This document shows positions 1 through 11,800 of a DNA stretch of 64,000 nt, one piece after another. Both the position numbers and the translations under genes were made by a program. The stretch comes from Caprella mutica (taxonomy: Eukaryota; Arthropoda; Malacostraca; Amphipoda; Caprellidae): NCBI GenBank assembly GCA_947561585.1, contig CANNZV010000264.1:368938-432937 (forward strand), read 5' to 3'. The notes below the pieces were generated by a model. That model had not been told where the DNA came from, made no database searches, and worked only from the letters and a program-made list of their open reading frames with translations. Every line of letters begins with the position of its first letter. The first letter of the stretch is position 1.

Positions 1-180
1 GCTCGCTAAAGGGTTAATCATACGTTTTTAAAACTTTATAATTTCTACTTATATATAACAATTTAACCAGAATCGAAATTATTACCACCTATTTAATCAT
101 TATTATCATAGACATTACACGTCTGAATAATAATAAATAAATTGAAGTAGGTAGGTAGGTATATAGGATAAGTTATGTAT

Positions 181-346
181 ATACAAATTATAGGGCAGTT
201 CCACATTTTCGATCATAGAAGAAAAAATCATTTAATATCTTTAATTGGTATCCAGGTATCACAAATACCTATTAAAATCACCAGTTTAAATGGAAAAAAA
301 TAATTCTTCTTTGACCAATAATGTGGAACTGTCTGATAATTTGTAC
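181..346. mobile_element. Short inverted-repeat element (MITE)
   Basis: The left end has tacaaattat followed by cagttccacatt, and the reverse complement of the right end repeats both blocks, giving imperfect inverted repeats of about 27 bp around 110 bp of AT-rich filler. No ORF is present. A diverged relative with the same cagttccacatt-type ends lies at 62691-62868. The superfamily is not determined because no target duplication is evident. Confidence 0.6.
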
Positions 347-766
347 TTAGGTACCTTAAATAACCATGAATTGGTACCTAGTTTAAAATATTGTATGGTA
401 CACCATACAAAGAAAATTTATTATTTTCCGTGAAGTAGGTACTAGTGGGTACTCAAATAACTAACTAGGGAAGTAGGTATACTATTTCTTCATTGTAAGT
501 CACAATATTTAAGTGAAAATAGGTATAGTTACACACTTTTCACAGTGGAAGAAAAAACTGTAGTCTATATAAGCCTACCTAATAATAATATAACATATTA
601 AGTGATTATATTGATTGGTATTCCATGATACCTCCAGGTATCATAGATACCAATCAAAATAATGAGTTAAAATAGGTAGGTATACCAGTCTGAAAAGAAG
701 GTCTCCTCAGACCAAGGATTTTTTTTACAGAAATTGGGATTTGGGCGCAGCAATTAAGTGAAATAA
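347..766. other. AT-rich intergenic stretch with one hairpin
   Basis: No coding sequence is recognisable. A near-perfect hairpin at 613-656 has gattggta and taccaatc arms and a tcca-type loop. A ccagtctg fragment near 684 belongs to the dispersed CCAGTCTG repeat family found elsewhere in the window. Confidence 0.5.
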
Positions 767-775
767 CATGGGAAC

Positions 776-1643
776 GGTAGCCGGTAAATTGCTCGAAAAC
801 AATTGATCGAAAAACAATTGCTCGAAAGACAATTGCTCGAAAAACAATTGCTCGAACGAACAATTGATCGAATGAACAATTGCTCGAATTATCAAATTGC
901 TCGAATGAACAAAATTGCTCGAATATAAAATTGCACAGTTTTCGATTTTATAAAAGTCAGTTATTCATGAAGTGGAGCTGCACCTTACAATCCTTGTTTC
1001 TTTTTAGTAATTGATTATTAATCATTCTATAAATTATTTTAATTATTACTCATTCTTCATAATTTTTTTCTTTCTCTAGAAACTGTTTGTGTCTTCTCGT
1101 ATGTAACATGTGAATAGGAATCATGTGGTGAATCAGAACTATTCATGTTTTTTTTACCATAAAACCCGAAATTTTTTGTAGATTAATTAAAACTCTGCCA
1201 AAACTTTGAGTTATTTCACCAAATAAGGTACCACATACATATGGGCTAGTAATAAATTAATCTACAAATTTTTTCAGGTTTTATGATAAAAAAACATGAA
1301 CAATACTGATTCACCACATGATTCCAATTCACATGTTACATACGAGATGACACAAACGGTCTAAAAAAAATTAAGCAGAATGAGTAATAATTAAAAGCAT
1401 TTATAGAATGATTAATGATCAATTACTAAAAAGAAACTAGGATTGTTAGTTGCAGCTCCACTTCATGAATAACTGACTATTATAAAATCGAAAACTGTGC
1501 AATTTTATAATTCGAGCAATTTTGATAATTCGAGCAATTTGATAATTCGAGCAATTGTTCTTTCGATCAATTGTTCGTTCGAGCACTTGTTTTTCGAGCA
1601 ATTGTCTTTCAAGTAATTGTTTTCGAGCAATTTACCTAGAACC
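776..1643. mobile_element. Mutator-like foldback element, copy 1
   Basis: An 868-bp non-autonomous element. Its ends are GGTAGCCGG and CCTAGAACC, flanked by a perfect 9-bp direct duplication, catgggaac (767-775 and 1644-1652). Both arms (about 400 bp) are inverted copies of each other. Each begins with a run of 9-bp iterons of the type ttgctcgaa, about eight per arm and spaced by short AT linkers. No transposase is encoded. The 9-bp duplication, G/C termini and long inverted repeats are the known signature of Mutator-like elements, so assignment to that superfamily is an inference from structure. ORFs crossing the iterons are repeat artefacts. The unoccupied target resembles the dispersed repeat containing gggaacataggaattaa. 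Confidence 0.85.
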
Positions 1644-1652
1644 CATGGGAAC

Positions 1653-2019
1653 ATAGGAATTAAATAGGACTTGGGCGCAGGATTAATACACAAATCCTGC
1701 TGTACTTTTCAGACTGGTAGGTATATAGGTTTATATTTCCAAGATAGAAAATGTGGAACCGTACAATAATTCAAACTACCTACTTCCAGTGATTTACATT
1801 ATTCCCACGGGTTTAATACACTGTACATTAATAAAAAAATTATATTTATTAATAATGTTTATTAAACTTTATCCGGTCTGCAGAATATGGGACATTTTTA
1901 CATTTTCTATGCAAACAATTCTTAATTTCCTCCTATATTTACATGTATTTTAGTAATTTTACTGAGAACAAATGCCAAAATAGAGGATTTATTGGAGAAC
2001 AGTTTACCAGTTCCTGCAG
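1653..2019. other. Intergenic stretch without recognised genes
   Basis: AT-rich sequence with no credible coding region. It contains a ttttcagactgg fragment (inverted with respect to the one near 684), suggesting that foldback copy 1 lies inside an older CCAGTCTG-type repeat, and an aaatgtggaaccgt fragment resembling the ends of the MITE at 181-346. Confidence 0.4.
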
Positions 2020-2245
2020 TCTGGAACTTTATTAATGTACGTACAGTGTTCAATTTCTCTAATAAAAAAATTCCTGCAATGTCAGAGGATATTTAGCTAT
2101 TAATTTCTATATTACCATTAATTTTTGGAGGGGAAACTAGAAAAATGTTGGAGGACTAGACAAATTGATGAAAATTTTTTATGTTGGCAGCTATTTCTCA
2201 GATTTTTGAAAAACTCAGTGGAGTAGTCCTCTCCCTAGTTTCAGA
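2020..2245 (+). repeat. Relic of the CCAGTCTG hAT-like MITE family
   Basis: It shares ordered blocks with the better copy at 56858-57091: the ggaggatatttagct block, the attaccattaatttttgg block, aaaatgttggaggactaga, and a ctcagatttttgaaaaa block. Both termini are eroded, leaving only a tgcagtctgg fragment on the left. Confidence 0.6.
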
Positions 2246-2257
2246 GAATGTTCATTG

Positions 2258-2817
2258 AGTCGCCAATATATCTTTTTTTTCAAAATAAGTCCACTAAAAT
2301 TAGTAATGCAGTCGCCAGTCGTCATAATTTAATTCCAATTTTGAAAGTCGACAGTCGTCAATATACCTATATTATTATAACTACCTAAATTAATTGAGAG
2401 CGTATCAGCCAATCAGAGAGAGGCATACAAATGATACCAGCCAATCACAGAGAGCCTGAGAGAGGCATACTTTCTTAAGTTTCTTTCATAGTTATTCATT
2501 TTTTTTTCTGATAATTAGTCAGAGAGCATCAAATTAAAATGACAAGTAGTGACCACATCATTCATAACAAAAGAACACCGAAAACAGAAAACTGTACACA
2601 ATTTGAATTCTAGCTACATCGTGGAGCCGGAACGCACAATATCAAAACAAAATGGCGGCTTTGTTTACATTTCAACAGAGAAACAGCGCGGTTCCGCTGT
2701 TTATGATTATGAGTCACCAATTTTGATTTTAAATCTAATTTAAGTGCTCATTAGTCGTCTCTATATGTGAAAGATACTTATTTTCACAAATTTTAAGTCG
2801 ACAATTAATCGGCGACT
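2258..2817. mobile_element. Possible inverted-repeat element with AGTCGCC ends
   Basis: The segment starts AGTCGCC and ends GGCGACT, and both sides carry a aaaataagt block in inverted orientation. Variants of gtcgcc, gtcgac and gtcgtc recur near both ends. No target duplication was found, so the boundaries are tentative. The interior holds two CCAAT-type motifs and an ATGGCGGC motif, described separately. A 64-codon ORF at 2549-2743 has no recognisable domain and is probably fortuitous. Confidence 0.4.
2408..2665 (+). promoter_or_regulatory. Cluster of CCAAT and ATGGCGGC promoter-like motifs
   Basis: Two near-identical CCAAT-type motifs (agccaatca) lie at about 2408 and 2442, in a short direct repeat that also carries gagaggcatac. 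About 200 bp downstream is aaaatggcggc, which resembles the YY1/Pho consensus. CCAAT boxes followed by an ATGGCGGC element are known in TATA-less animal promoters. No downstream gene is recognised, so a promoter role, perhaps for the surrounding element, is only an inference. Confidence 0.25.
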
Positions 2818-2865
2818 TGGTACATACTCTTGAACTAGGGACCTCTCAGTAGCAGATTCAGAATC

Positions 2866-3320
2866 TCCCGCAGCTAAGTTAATGGTAACATAGGAATTAA
2901 TTCAAAATCTCCCACAGCTAAATTAATAGTAACATAGGAATTAATTCAAGATCTCCCGCAGAGATCTCCAATTTCTAAAAATTCAATCAAAACTCCGCAG
3001 TCTTGGAAAAATGTTCCATATTCTGCAGACTGGGTGAAGTTCAGTGCACCAAATACAAGCTGGTCTTTGCGGCTTTGCCCATGTTTCAGAGGTTGGAAAA
3101 TTGTAAGCCATTTTTTGATCCAAAATTTCACAAAAATTCTGAGCCAAGCCAATTTGCCACTCAGATTTGGCTTAATTTTTGAAGATTTCAAGCTAAAGTT
3201 AACATGGGTTGAGTTGATGGGAACATAGGAGGAATTAATTCAAAATTTAGAGCCAATTAGACATATCTGAGTTTTGACCTTTTTAAATCTAAGCTAATTA
3301 ATTGGTTTTAGCTGACATAG
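2866..3320. repeat. Diverged CCAGTCTG-family fragments with an internal duplication
   Basis: A block of about 50 bp containing gtaacataggaattaattc and atctccc is tandemly duplicated near 2880-2966. A third gggaacatagga block lies near 3219. Fragments with ctgcagactggg and gtgcaccaaata follow. The segment 3095-3310 is closely related to the sequence flanking the Tc1 element at 51460-51540 and 53144-53220, and represents its unoccupied target (gaacatagga at 3221-3230). A similar compound fragment lies at 54440-54660. Confidence 0.55.
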
Positions 3321-3327
3321 AGTCAAG

Positions 3328-3792
3328 CAGGTAAATTGCGGCCCACTAACTGACTGCGGCCCAGTCTGTATTTCGTGGTAAATTCTACCGACATGTCGGT
3401 GGAATTTTTCTCCATTGAAAATAATATCCTGGCAAAATCGGTGGATTTTTAGCAATTTATTCCTATGTTACCATTATTTTTCGGTGGAAAAATGGGTAAA
3501 ATCATGGTGGATCAGCCAAATTACTCTAAATTTATGGTGGATTTTTTCAGCAAATTCAAAAAGTCAGTGGAATTTTGTGCACCAAATACAGACTGGACTG
3601 CGGCCTCTTCTCTAACAACAGAAACGTCATAACTTAAAAACACTTGCTAAAAACATAAAGTAATAAATTATAGCATGCACTGCGCTTATTTTGATAACTA
3701 TGCAAAATTTTAATGTAATTTCATATCAGAATGTTAGACTAAATTGAGAGGGCCGCAATTAAAAATTAAAGAACCCGGACGCAATTTACCTG
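3328..3792. mobile_element. hAT-like non-autonomous element (CAGGTAAATTGCG ends)
   Basis: The ends are CAGGTAAATTGCGGCCC on the left and, as reverse complement, CAGGTAAATTGCGTCC on the right. CAG...CTG termini are typical of hAT elements. No clear 8-bp duplication remains. The element hosts a complete CCAGTCTG MITE (3361-3596), so only about 230 bp of its own sequence is left, and it has no coding capacity. Confidence 0.5.
3361..3596. mobile_element. CCAGTCTG MITE with 8-bp target duplication
   Basis: A 236-bp element with termini CCAGTCTGTATTT and AAATACAGACTGG. It is flanked by an exact 8-bp duplication, actgcggc (3353-3360 and 3597-3604). It lies inside the CAGGTAAATTGCG element. The 8-bp duplication supports hAT-type mobilisation. 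The same family recurs at 56246-56619, 56858-57091 and 57096-57316 and as fragments elsewhere. The ORF at 3415-3615 is fortuitous. Confidence 0.8.
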
Positions 3793-4017
3793 TGTGACGC
3801 CGTGACCCTACTCTTAAACATGGGTCTTTGCTGGCCACTCTGCCAGAGTGGAATAATAACTCATTTCAGATTGACTAGTAACTCTGCTAGGAATTTAGAA
3901 TGAACAAAAATTACTCCTTTTAACCCTAAAAAATGCAGAAATCAGTAAATTATTTTATAAATTTCAACTCCGCAGTGAAAACTAATGTAAAATAAGTCAT
4001 TTAAGCTTCATATTGGT

Positions 4018-4244
4018 CCAAGTGAAATAGTATGTCTCATAAACTCACCATTTGTCTCTCCAGCTCTCTCCAAAATTCAACAAATTCTCTCCAAAATGAT
4101 CTAATTTTCATAAATTCTCTCCAAAATAACATTGTAGCATAGGAGAAAAATAGATAAAACTCGCCATTTGCATTTGAAGGGCTCTAAATAACTGTCACAA
4201 ACTCGCCATTAAAATGGCGAGTTTGGACATGCTTTATTACTTGG
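4018..4244 (+). mobile_element. CCAAGTAA hAT-like MITE, copy a
   Basis: The termini are CCAAGTgAAATAG and TTATTACTTGG. Inside are repeated ctctccaaaat blocks and a long perfect hairpin in which aactcgccatt is followed by aatggcgagtt. Neighbouring copies b to e share this organisation. No ORF of its own is present. Confidence 0.75.
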
Positions 4245-4291
4245 AGTCATTGGTCTTGTTGTGATGATAAACATCACTGATGCCGATGGGA

Positions 4292-4506
4292 CCAAGTAAA
4301 ATAGTATGTCTCATAAACTCACCATTTCTCTAGCTCTCTCCAAAATTCAACAAATTCTCTCCAAAATTATCATAAATTCTCTCCAAAATAACATTGTAGC
4401 ATAGGAGTAAAATAGATAAAACTCGCCATTTGCATTTGAAGGACTCAAAATAACTGTCACAAACTCGCCATTAAAATGGCGAGTTAGGACATGCTTTATT
4501 ACTTGG
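4292..4506 (+). mobile_element. CCAAGTAA hAT-like MITE, copy b
   Basis: The same structure as copy a, with CCAAGTAAAATAG and TTATTACTTGG ends and the aactcgcc/ggcgagtt hairpin. The flanks read gatggga on the left and, one base beyond the right end, gatggga again, compatible with a 7-8 bp target duplication. Confidence 0.75.
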
Positions 4507-4595
4507 TGATGGGAATGCATGAAGTTAGGAGTAACTCTGTTAGAATTTATGTTTTCCAGTCTGGCCACTCTGGAAAATACCATTGGTTAACACTG

Positions 4596-5064
4596 CCAGG
4601 TAAAAAAGTATGGCTCATAAACTCTCCATTTGCCTCTCCATTAATCACCAAATTTCTCTGAAATTCTCTCCAAGATGATCAAACTATCATAAATTCTCTC
4701 CAAAATAACATGGTAGCATAGGAGAAAAATAGATTTTTCTCACCATTTACAATTGAGGGACTCAAAATGACTGTCACAAACTCACCATTAAAATGGCGAG
4801 TTTGGACATGCATTATTACCCAAGTAAAATAGTATGTCTCATAAACTCACCATTTGTCTCTCCAGCTCTCTCCAAAATTCAACAATTTCTCTCCAAAATG
4901 ATCAAATTATCATTAATTCTCTCCAAAATAACATTGTACCATAGGAGAAAAATAGATAAAACTCGCCATTTGCAATTGAAGAGCTCAAAATAAGAATAAC
5001 TGTCATAAACTCGCCATTAAAATGACGAGTTTGGACATGCTTTATTACTTGGATTATTACCTGG
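4596..5064 (+). mobile_element. CCAGGTAA variant MITE, copy c (interrupted by copy d)
   Basis: A variant member starting CCAGGTAA and ending TTACCTGG. It is split just inside its right end by copy d. gttaacac lies two bases left of the start and gttaacag follows the right end, probably a slightly decayed target duplication. Confidence 0.7.
4820..5052 (+). mobile_element. CCAAGTAA hAT-like MITE, copy d, nested in copy c
   Basis: A complete copy from CCAAGTAAAATAG to TTATTACTTGG, flanked by an exact 8-bp duplication, attattac (4812-4819 and 5053-5060). That duplicated octamer is part of the right end of copy c, which proves the nesting order. This is the clearest evidence for 8-bp target duplication in this family. 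Confidence 0.85.
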
Positions 5065-5213
5065 GTTAACAGGTGAATTTTAGAGCTTAGCATTAGGTAC
5101 CTAGTTCATCAGAAAAGACCACTTTTACCCAAGTAAAATAGTATGTCTCATAAACTCACCATTTGTCTCTCTCAACAAATTCTCTCCAAAATGATCAAAT
5201 TATCATTAATTCT

Positions 5214-5830
5214 TGTCAAGTCGCCCTACTTGAATTCAATCCCCTTTTTCCAAAAAATAATAGCACACTTCTCACTTACACCTCTCACGACACAATAGTC
5301 ACACAACCTAATTTTACCGGCGTCATTTCCAAAAATATTAAGCTCTCCTCTAGCTTTATATGAGTTTTTCTTCAATATAACCGTAACTATACCAAACAAC
5401 TAAAGACAATATGTTCCATCTTCCTCCATTTTGCATAGAACACCATAATAAGTAAGTTTTGTTTATTATATAAACATTTACCATGTTTTATAAGAGTTTT
5501 GGAACTATATGTGATTTACCCACCTACCTCTTACCAGTTTTTCCGGAATGGAATATCTGTTTTGTTTCTATTTTGTATCCTATATAGTAAAAGATTACTT
5601 TATATAGGATCACTTATTTCATTTATTATATGACTAATAGTCTAATTTAGTTCATTTTCTTTTATTTTAAGAGTACGTGCCTGATTGTAACAACACCTGA
5701 TGTTACATTCAACTGTAGAAGAGTAAACCTGTCAAGTTAACCTATTGTGTTTACATCCATCCCTGCGATATCACAAACTTTACCTAGAGCCTAGGCGATA
5801 GCAACACTTTTAATTTACTCAACTGCAACA
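5214..5830 (+). repeat. 5' LTR of BEL/Pao element
   Basis: It starts TGTCAAGTCGCC and ends CTCAACTGCAACA. The length equals that of the 3' LTR and no mismatch was seen. A tttatatagga block near 5600 could serve as a TATA element. That role is a guess from sequence alone. Confidence 0.95.
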
Positions 5831-5848
5831 GTACTTTATTTAGTTCTC

Positions 5849-8800
5849 ATGATGGATGGAGAACAAAGTCAAATTATCCAGCCCACACAGCCACAGTGTA
5901 CTGGTGCTCGTCCCAAGAGGGATTTAAAGATGCCTCTGAATGAGTTGAAAGAAATTTATTCAGATAGAACTGACAACTTTGAAGAATTAGTCACCACTGA
6001 TTTAACCAAACTGAGTCTGGATGACTCTTCTTCACCTGATGTGAACAAATCTCATAATTTGACGAGTTTTGCCAAAACTCTAAAATCATCCGCCAAAGAT
6101 TTAGTTGCCGTCAACAGAATTCTTTGCTCTCGCCTAAATGAAATTGGTGCAATTGAAGAGTGCCAAGATATTAGATCTCAAAGAATAGATTATAAGAAAG
6201 ATGCTGCAGAAGTTATTGCCAATATCAACACAATCTTGACAAGCCAGGGTCGGGATAGTTTGTCCAAATTTGATGATAACAGTGTACGATCTGGATTTTC
6301 CCTATCTTCTCAATTGTTTACATCAGCTCCAACTTCCCCTTCTATCTGTGAAGAAGAGGATGGAACATACCAGGATCATGGAGCTACAGGGCTGACTACA
6401 TCTGATGTTAGCTTTTCCAGAGAAGCTATGAGTCCTCATCATAATCCTATATCAAATAGTAATTTTAATAAATCTATAATTACTCCAACTGTAAGTAAAG
6501 AATCTCATGTTACACTTGTAACTCGTTCAAGTGTAAGCAGTCAAAATGTCCTTACTTCAGGTGAACAGTTTTCTAATCCTGTTAATGTAAATGATCAAGT
6601 TTCTTTGTCTGAACCACATGCTAATCTTAGTCTTAATGTTGAGAAATCTATCTCCAATATTATTGTAGATAAGCCCATAATCTCCCCAACTGTCAGTAAA
6701 GAATCTCATGTTACACTTGTAACTCATTCAAGTGCTAACAATCATAGTGTCCCTACTCTAAGTGAGCATTTTTCTAATTATGTTGTAACAAATGATAAAA
6801 TTTCCATGTCCATGCCAAATGATAATGCTCCATATAAACCTATATATACCTATAGTAGTACCTCAAATAAATATGATCCTAGTCTTAATGTTGAAAATCC
6901 TATTTCAAACTCTACTTATAAATTTAGTAATATTGGTGACACAAATACATTTATCCCTAAATTTCCTTCCCAAAGTGTCTCTAACTATGTTCAAAATGCT
7001 AATGCCAATCTGTATTCCAGGATGCAACCCCTATCTCATCCCCATACATCTATTTATCAACCTATCATTTCTCATTATTCTAATGCCATCCCTCTAAATA
7101 GTGGTCACTCAAATGTTCCAAACTGCAATAACACAAATATCAATCAACAATTAAATCCTTCTTTCATATCTAAATTTCAACATTATCCAAATAATCAATC
7201 AGCAGCAAACACTTATCACAGTCAAACAAATTTCACCCCACCCTTTGCTCATGTCTCCCAACCCCATCCTGCAAGTTCATCACACCATGGATATGATAAT
7301 CTCCAACTGATGAGCAACCACCTTCTTGAGCAGGACCTGATAAAGAAGTCAATTGAACCATTTGATGGAACTGCAACCAAATTCTGGTCATGGGCTGGCC
7401 AACTGGACAGCTACATTGGTTCCCTGAATCTTCCCCCCTTAAAAGTGCTACAACTGATTTCCTCATATTGTGTTGGTGAGCCACAGAAAGCCATAGCGAG
7501 GCATCTGTCAGCCATTCACATAGCTACGAATGAGGATATTGTAGAAGTTTGGGAAAACTTAGTACAAAGATTTGGTTCCCAACAAAGTATCACTCGTGAA
7601 CTTGTAAACAAAATGAAAGAATTTCCTGTCATACAACAACCCCAGCTTGGAAATAAGCTGCACGACATGCACGATTTATGCAAAATTATTCAGTACAACC
7701 TCCCTCGTTGTCCTGATTTACAGAATGTAAACCTCTCTTCTGGACTAGAAGAGCTAAGGAGGAAACTTCCAGACTACCTTCAAAATGAATGGAGGAAAAT
7801 TGGTCATTCTCATGAAGAATCCAATGGCTTCCACCCTCCATTTAATATCTTTGTAAATTTCATCAAGAAGCAAGCTAGACTTCAGTCAAATCAAAACTAT
7901 GAAACTCTGTTCAATAAATTTCCTAAACAGTACCTTCCCAAGCAAAACTTTAAAGTTCTTCAATCTAATGTTTCACAAGAACCTGCCAAAACTCCAGAGA
8001 AAATTGAGGATACCCAACAAACTTCAGACAAGTATTGTCACCATCACCTAACTTCAGCTCATTCCCTCATTCAATGCAAAGCCTTCTGCAAAATGAATTA
8101 TGCAGACAAGAAGAATCTCATCTATACAAACAAATTATGCTTCAAATGTCTGGGCAATCACTACTACAAGAACTGTAAATTTAATGTCAAATGTGACATT
8201 TGTGGCCTCGAACATCTAACAATAATGCATAGAGCCACACCCAAAGAGTATAAGAACTCCAATGACAGAAGAGACTCGCAGAACAGCAACAACACTGTCC
8301 TCTGCACCAAAGTATGTGGAACAAGCACAGGCAAAAATTGTTCCAAAACAATTCTAGTTGATGTCACCTTGGAGGGAAATGAAGAGAAAAAGCTTACATG
8401 CTACTGTATATTGGATGAGCAGTCCAACACCACTCTAGTTGATGATAGACTCATTAGCTTCTTTGGGAAATCTTTCCCAACTCAAGAATACAATATTAAT
8501 TTTGTCAGTCAAAATTTTGAAATGTCAACATCCGGCAAACTGGTAACAGGCTTGCAGATCAAAGGTGTGAATGAAAAAGAAGTAGTTCATATTAATGAAG
8601 CCCTGTCTTGCTCCAACATAGCTAACACACTACATGAAGTTGCTACTCCGTCTATGGTCAAGAGACACCATCACACAAGACGGTATGCAAAGTTTTTCCC
8701 TGAATATGACAGCAAGGCTGATGTCATGATATTGGTTGGAAGGAACTGTGGCAGAGCAATGGCCACTACTTGTCTAACTAACTTGGAACCCTATGTTCAC

Positions 8801-11800
8801 AAAACACCTCTCGGGTACTGTATGGTTGGTAATGTATGTCCCAGTCATCAGAATACTCCTAAGAAGCATGTTATTCTCAAAACAACAGCAACGCCTCTCA
8901 AGTCGATCGAGGTAAAATTCAAATTTCCTCCACAATCACTTGACCACAATTTTCATATCTTTGAGAATCTCCATGATGATGACTCTCCTGGAAACTCAAA
9001 GGAAGACAGAGAGTTTCTTACAATAATGGAAAAGAATATTAGAACGACATCCGAAGGACATCTCGAACTGCCATTACCCATGAAGCATAACAACCTACCA
9101 AATAACAAGAATCCTGTGTATATGAGATCAAAAACTACTTTGTCCAACCTTAAAAAAGATGCTAACAAACTCCAAGCCTGCTTAACATCAATGCAAAAGA
9201 ACTTAGATAAAAACTTTGTTGAAAAAGTTCCATCAGAAGACCTTAACTCCCCAAAGTCATGGTACCTACCCATATTCTGTGTCAATCAAGCAAAAAAGAA
9301 TAAGTATCGACTGGTCTATGATGCATCTGCTCGATATTACGGACAAAGTCTGAACGACAACCTTCTCCAAGGACCTGACCTCAACAATCAACTCAGAGGA
9401 GTGCTTCTTCGCTTCAGAGAAAATCCAATTGCTTTCGGTGCGGACATAGAAGCAATGTTTAATAATTTCAAGGTTCCGATAGAACAACGAGATTATCTCA
9501 GATTTTTCTGGTATGACAACAATAATCCAGAAAATGATATTGTTGCCTATAGATCCTCCACACACATCTTTGGATGCACGAGCAGTCCAGCAGTAGCGAC
9601 ATATGCTCTCAAATACTGTGCGCTCAAAAGCAGCAATCCCGAAGACAGTGCTGTTTCTAGATACATCAACAACTCATTCTATGTTGACGACGGATTGTAC
9701 TCCTGCGCCACTGTTGACCATGCTTCCAATGTACTTTCAAGAGCTATTGATCTACTAAAAGATCACAACATACGTCTACACAAGATAGTCAGCAACTCAC
9801 CAGAACTGATCAAGTGTTTTCCTGAATCTGAATGTGCTCAAGGCAACACAAATCTTCCCACAGAACACAATGACAGTAGCCATAAGACTCTGGGACTGTG
9901 TTGGGATACCTGCGAAGACAAATTTCTCATCAATGTATCTATCCCCTCGAGAGTCTTCACCAAACGTGGAATATTATCCATAATAAATTCACTTTATGAT
10001 CCTATTGGATTTATCAGTCCTATTATTCTACAAGGTCGATTGATCCAACGCTCCATCCTGCCACCTAAAGATAAAGACAACCCTCTACAAGATTACGGAT
10101 GGGATGACCCATTACCAACTAAGTACCATGATGTTTGGAAAACATGGCTGGCGCAACTGGAGAAAATTAACGAATTTAGTTTACCACGCAGTTTCTATCC
10201 AACGAATTTTCATCCTACGTCAATGGAAATTCATGCTTTCTCAGACGCTTCAGAGTCTGCGATTGGATACGCAATATACGTCAAGACTTCAAACAATGAA
10301 GAATCGCACGTGAGATTTGTCAGCGGAGCTTCAAAAGTGGCTCCACAGAAGGCGACGACAATGCCCAGACTGGAACTCTGTGCGGCTCTAGAACTGAGTC
10401 GCAGCGTTACAACTGTTCTCTCGGATCTATGTCAGAAACCTGACAAAACTGTCTTTTATACTGACAGCAAAATTGTATTAGGCTATATAAACAACAACCA
10501 GAAACGATTCAGTAAATATGTTGAAAGAAGAATCAACAACATTCTGGCCCTCACCAAGCAAGATGATTGGAAATATGTGAAGACCTCTGAAAATCCAGCA
10601 GATGTTGCAAGTCGTCCTCACACGCCCCTTGCACTTCAGAACTCCATGTGGCTCAGTGGTCCTCCATTTCTGAAACTGCCCCCAAACATCTCTGAAGATC
10701 AAGAAAATCCCATAGATATAGAAGAAACTCTCCCTGAAGAAAAGAAAATCACAAATGTCCTTTGCTGTAATACCAATAACATTCAAGGACCTTTCTTCAC
10801 CCTATTTCGTAGGATAAGTCAGCTAAACAGAATGATCAATGTAGTCAAGTATGTCCTTAGAGTTCGTCACAAGTTAGACCTTATGAGACAGAAAAGAGGA
10901 ATATCACTCGCACCACGCAAATTGATCTACAGTACAGAAGAAGTCACTCAGTTAATTATCAAAGAAGCTCAGAAAGAGTGTTTTGAACCCGTCAAGAGTC
11001 TGCTGAGGCTCAATAAAAACATTCCTGATAATTCAAAGCTATCAAAACTGTCTCCAAGACTCGACTCAAATGATATTCTGAGAGTCGGTGGACGACTGAA
11101 GGCAGCAGAGATTCCATTCTCAGTAAAGCACCCCATCCTAATTCCTCAATCTCACCCACTCGCTAATATGATCATCGTCCATTTCCACAACATCATCAAA
11201 CACCAAGGTTCCCATATAAGTCATGGAGCTGTTAACCAAGCAGGTTATTTCATTGAAAATGGCAGACAACTAATCAGAAAGATGATCAGAGAGTGCGTGA
11301 CGTGCCGAAAGCTGAGATCCCCACCAGAAAATCAACTCATGGCCGATCTTCCTATTGATAGGGTAACGCCAGATGCTCCTTTTACAAGTGTTGGTATCGA
11401 CGTCTTCGGTCACTTCTTCATACACGATGGAGTCAGAACTCGTTCTTCAAATCCTACAAAGAAGATCTGGGCAATAATATTTGTATGTCTCCCTTCCCGA
11501 GCTATACATTTAGAACCACTCAACTCCATGGACACCACCTCTTTCAGGAACGCCTTTTCCCGCTTCACTGCAATCAGAGGTGATTGCAAGTTAATCAGAT
11601 CAGATCAAGGAAAGAACTTCATATCCGCTAAAAGACAAATTGAAGGCCTTGATATAACACAGCTCTCCAATGAATTCACTGCTCGAGGCATTGAATGGAT
11701 CCTCAACCCACCCTACGCGAGCCACCACGGTGGCAGTTGGGAGCGTAAAATTGGCTCCGTTAGAAGAGTTCTTGAGGCCTCGATTGCATTGATGTCTAAC

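Noticed and set aside
654..863. ORF with repeated FRAIVF segments
   Set aside because: Produced by translating the ttgctcgaa iterons of the Mutator-like foldback; similar ORFs at 1505-1693, 42024-42284 and 42526-42819 have the same cause.
10478..10786. Minus-strand ORFs inside the BEL coding region (also 7233-7484, 8953-9285 and 9266-9565)
   Set aside because: Shadows of the gag-pol frame without protein-family features.
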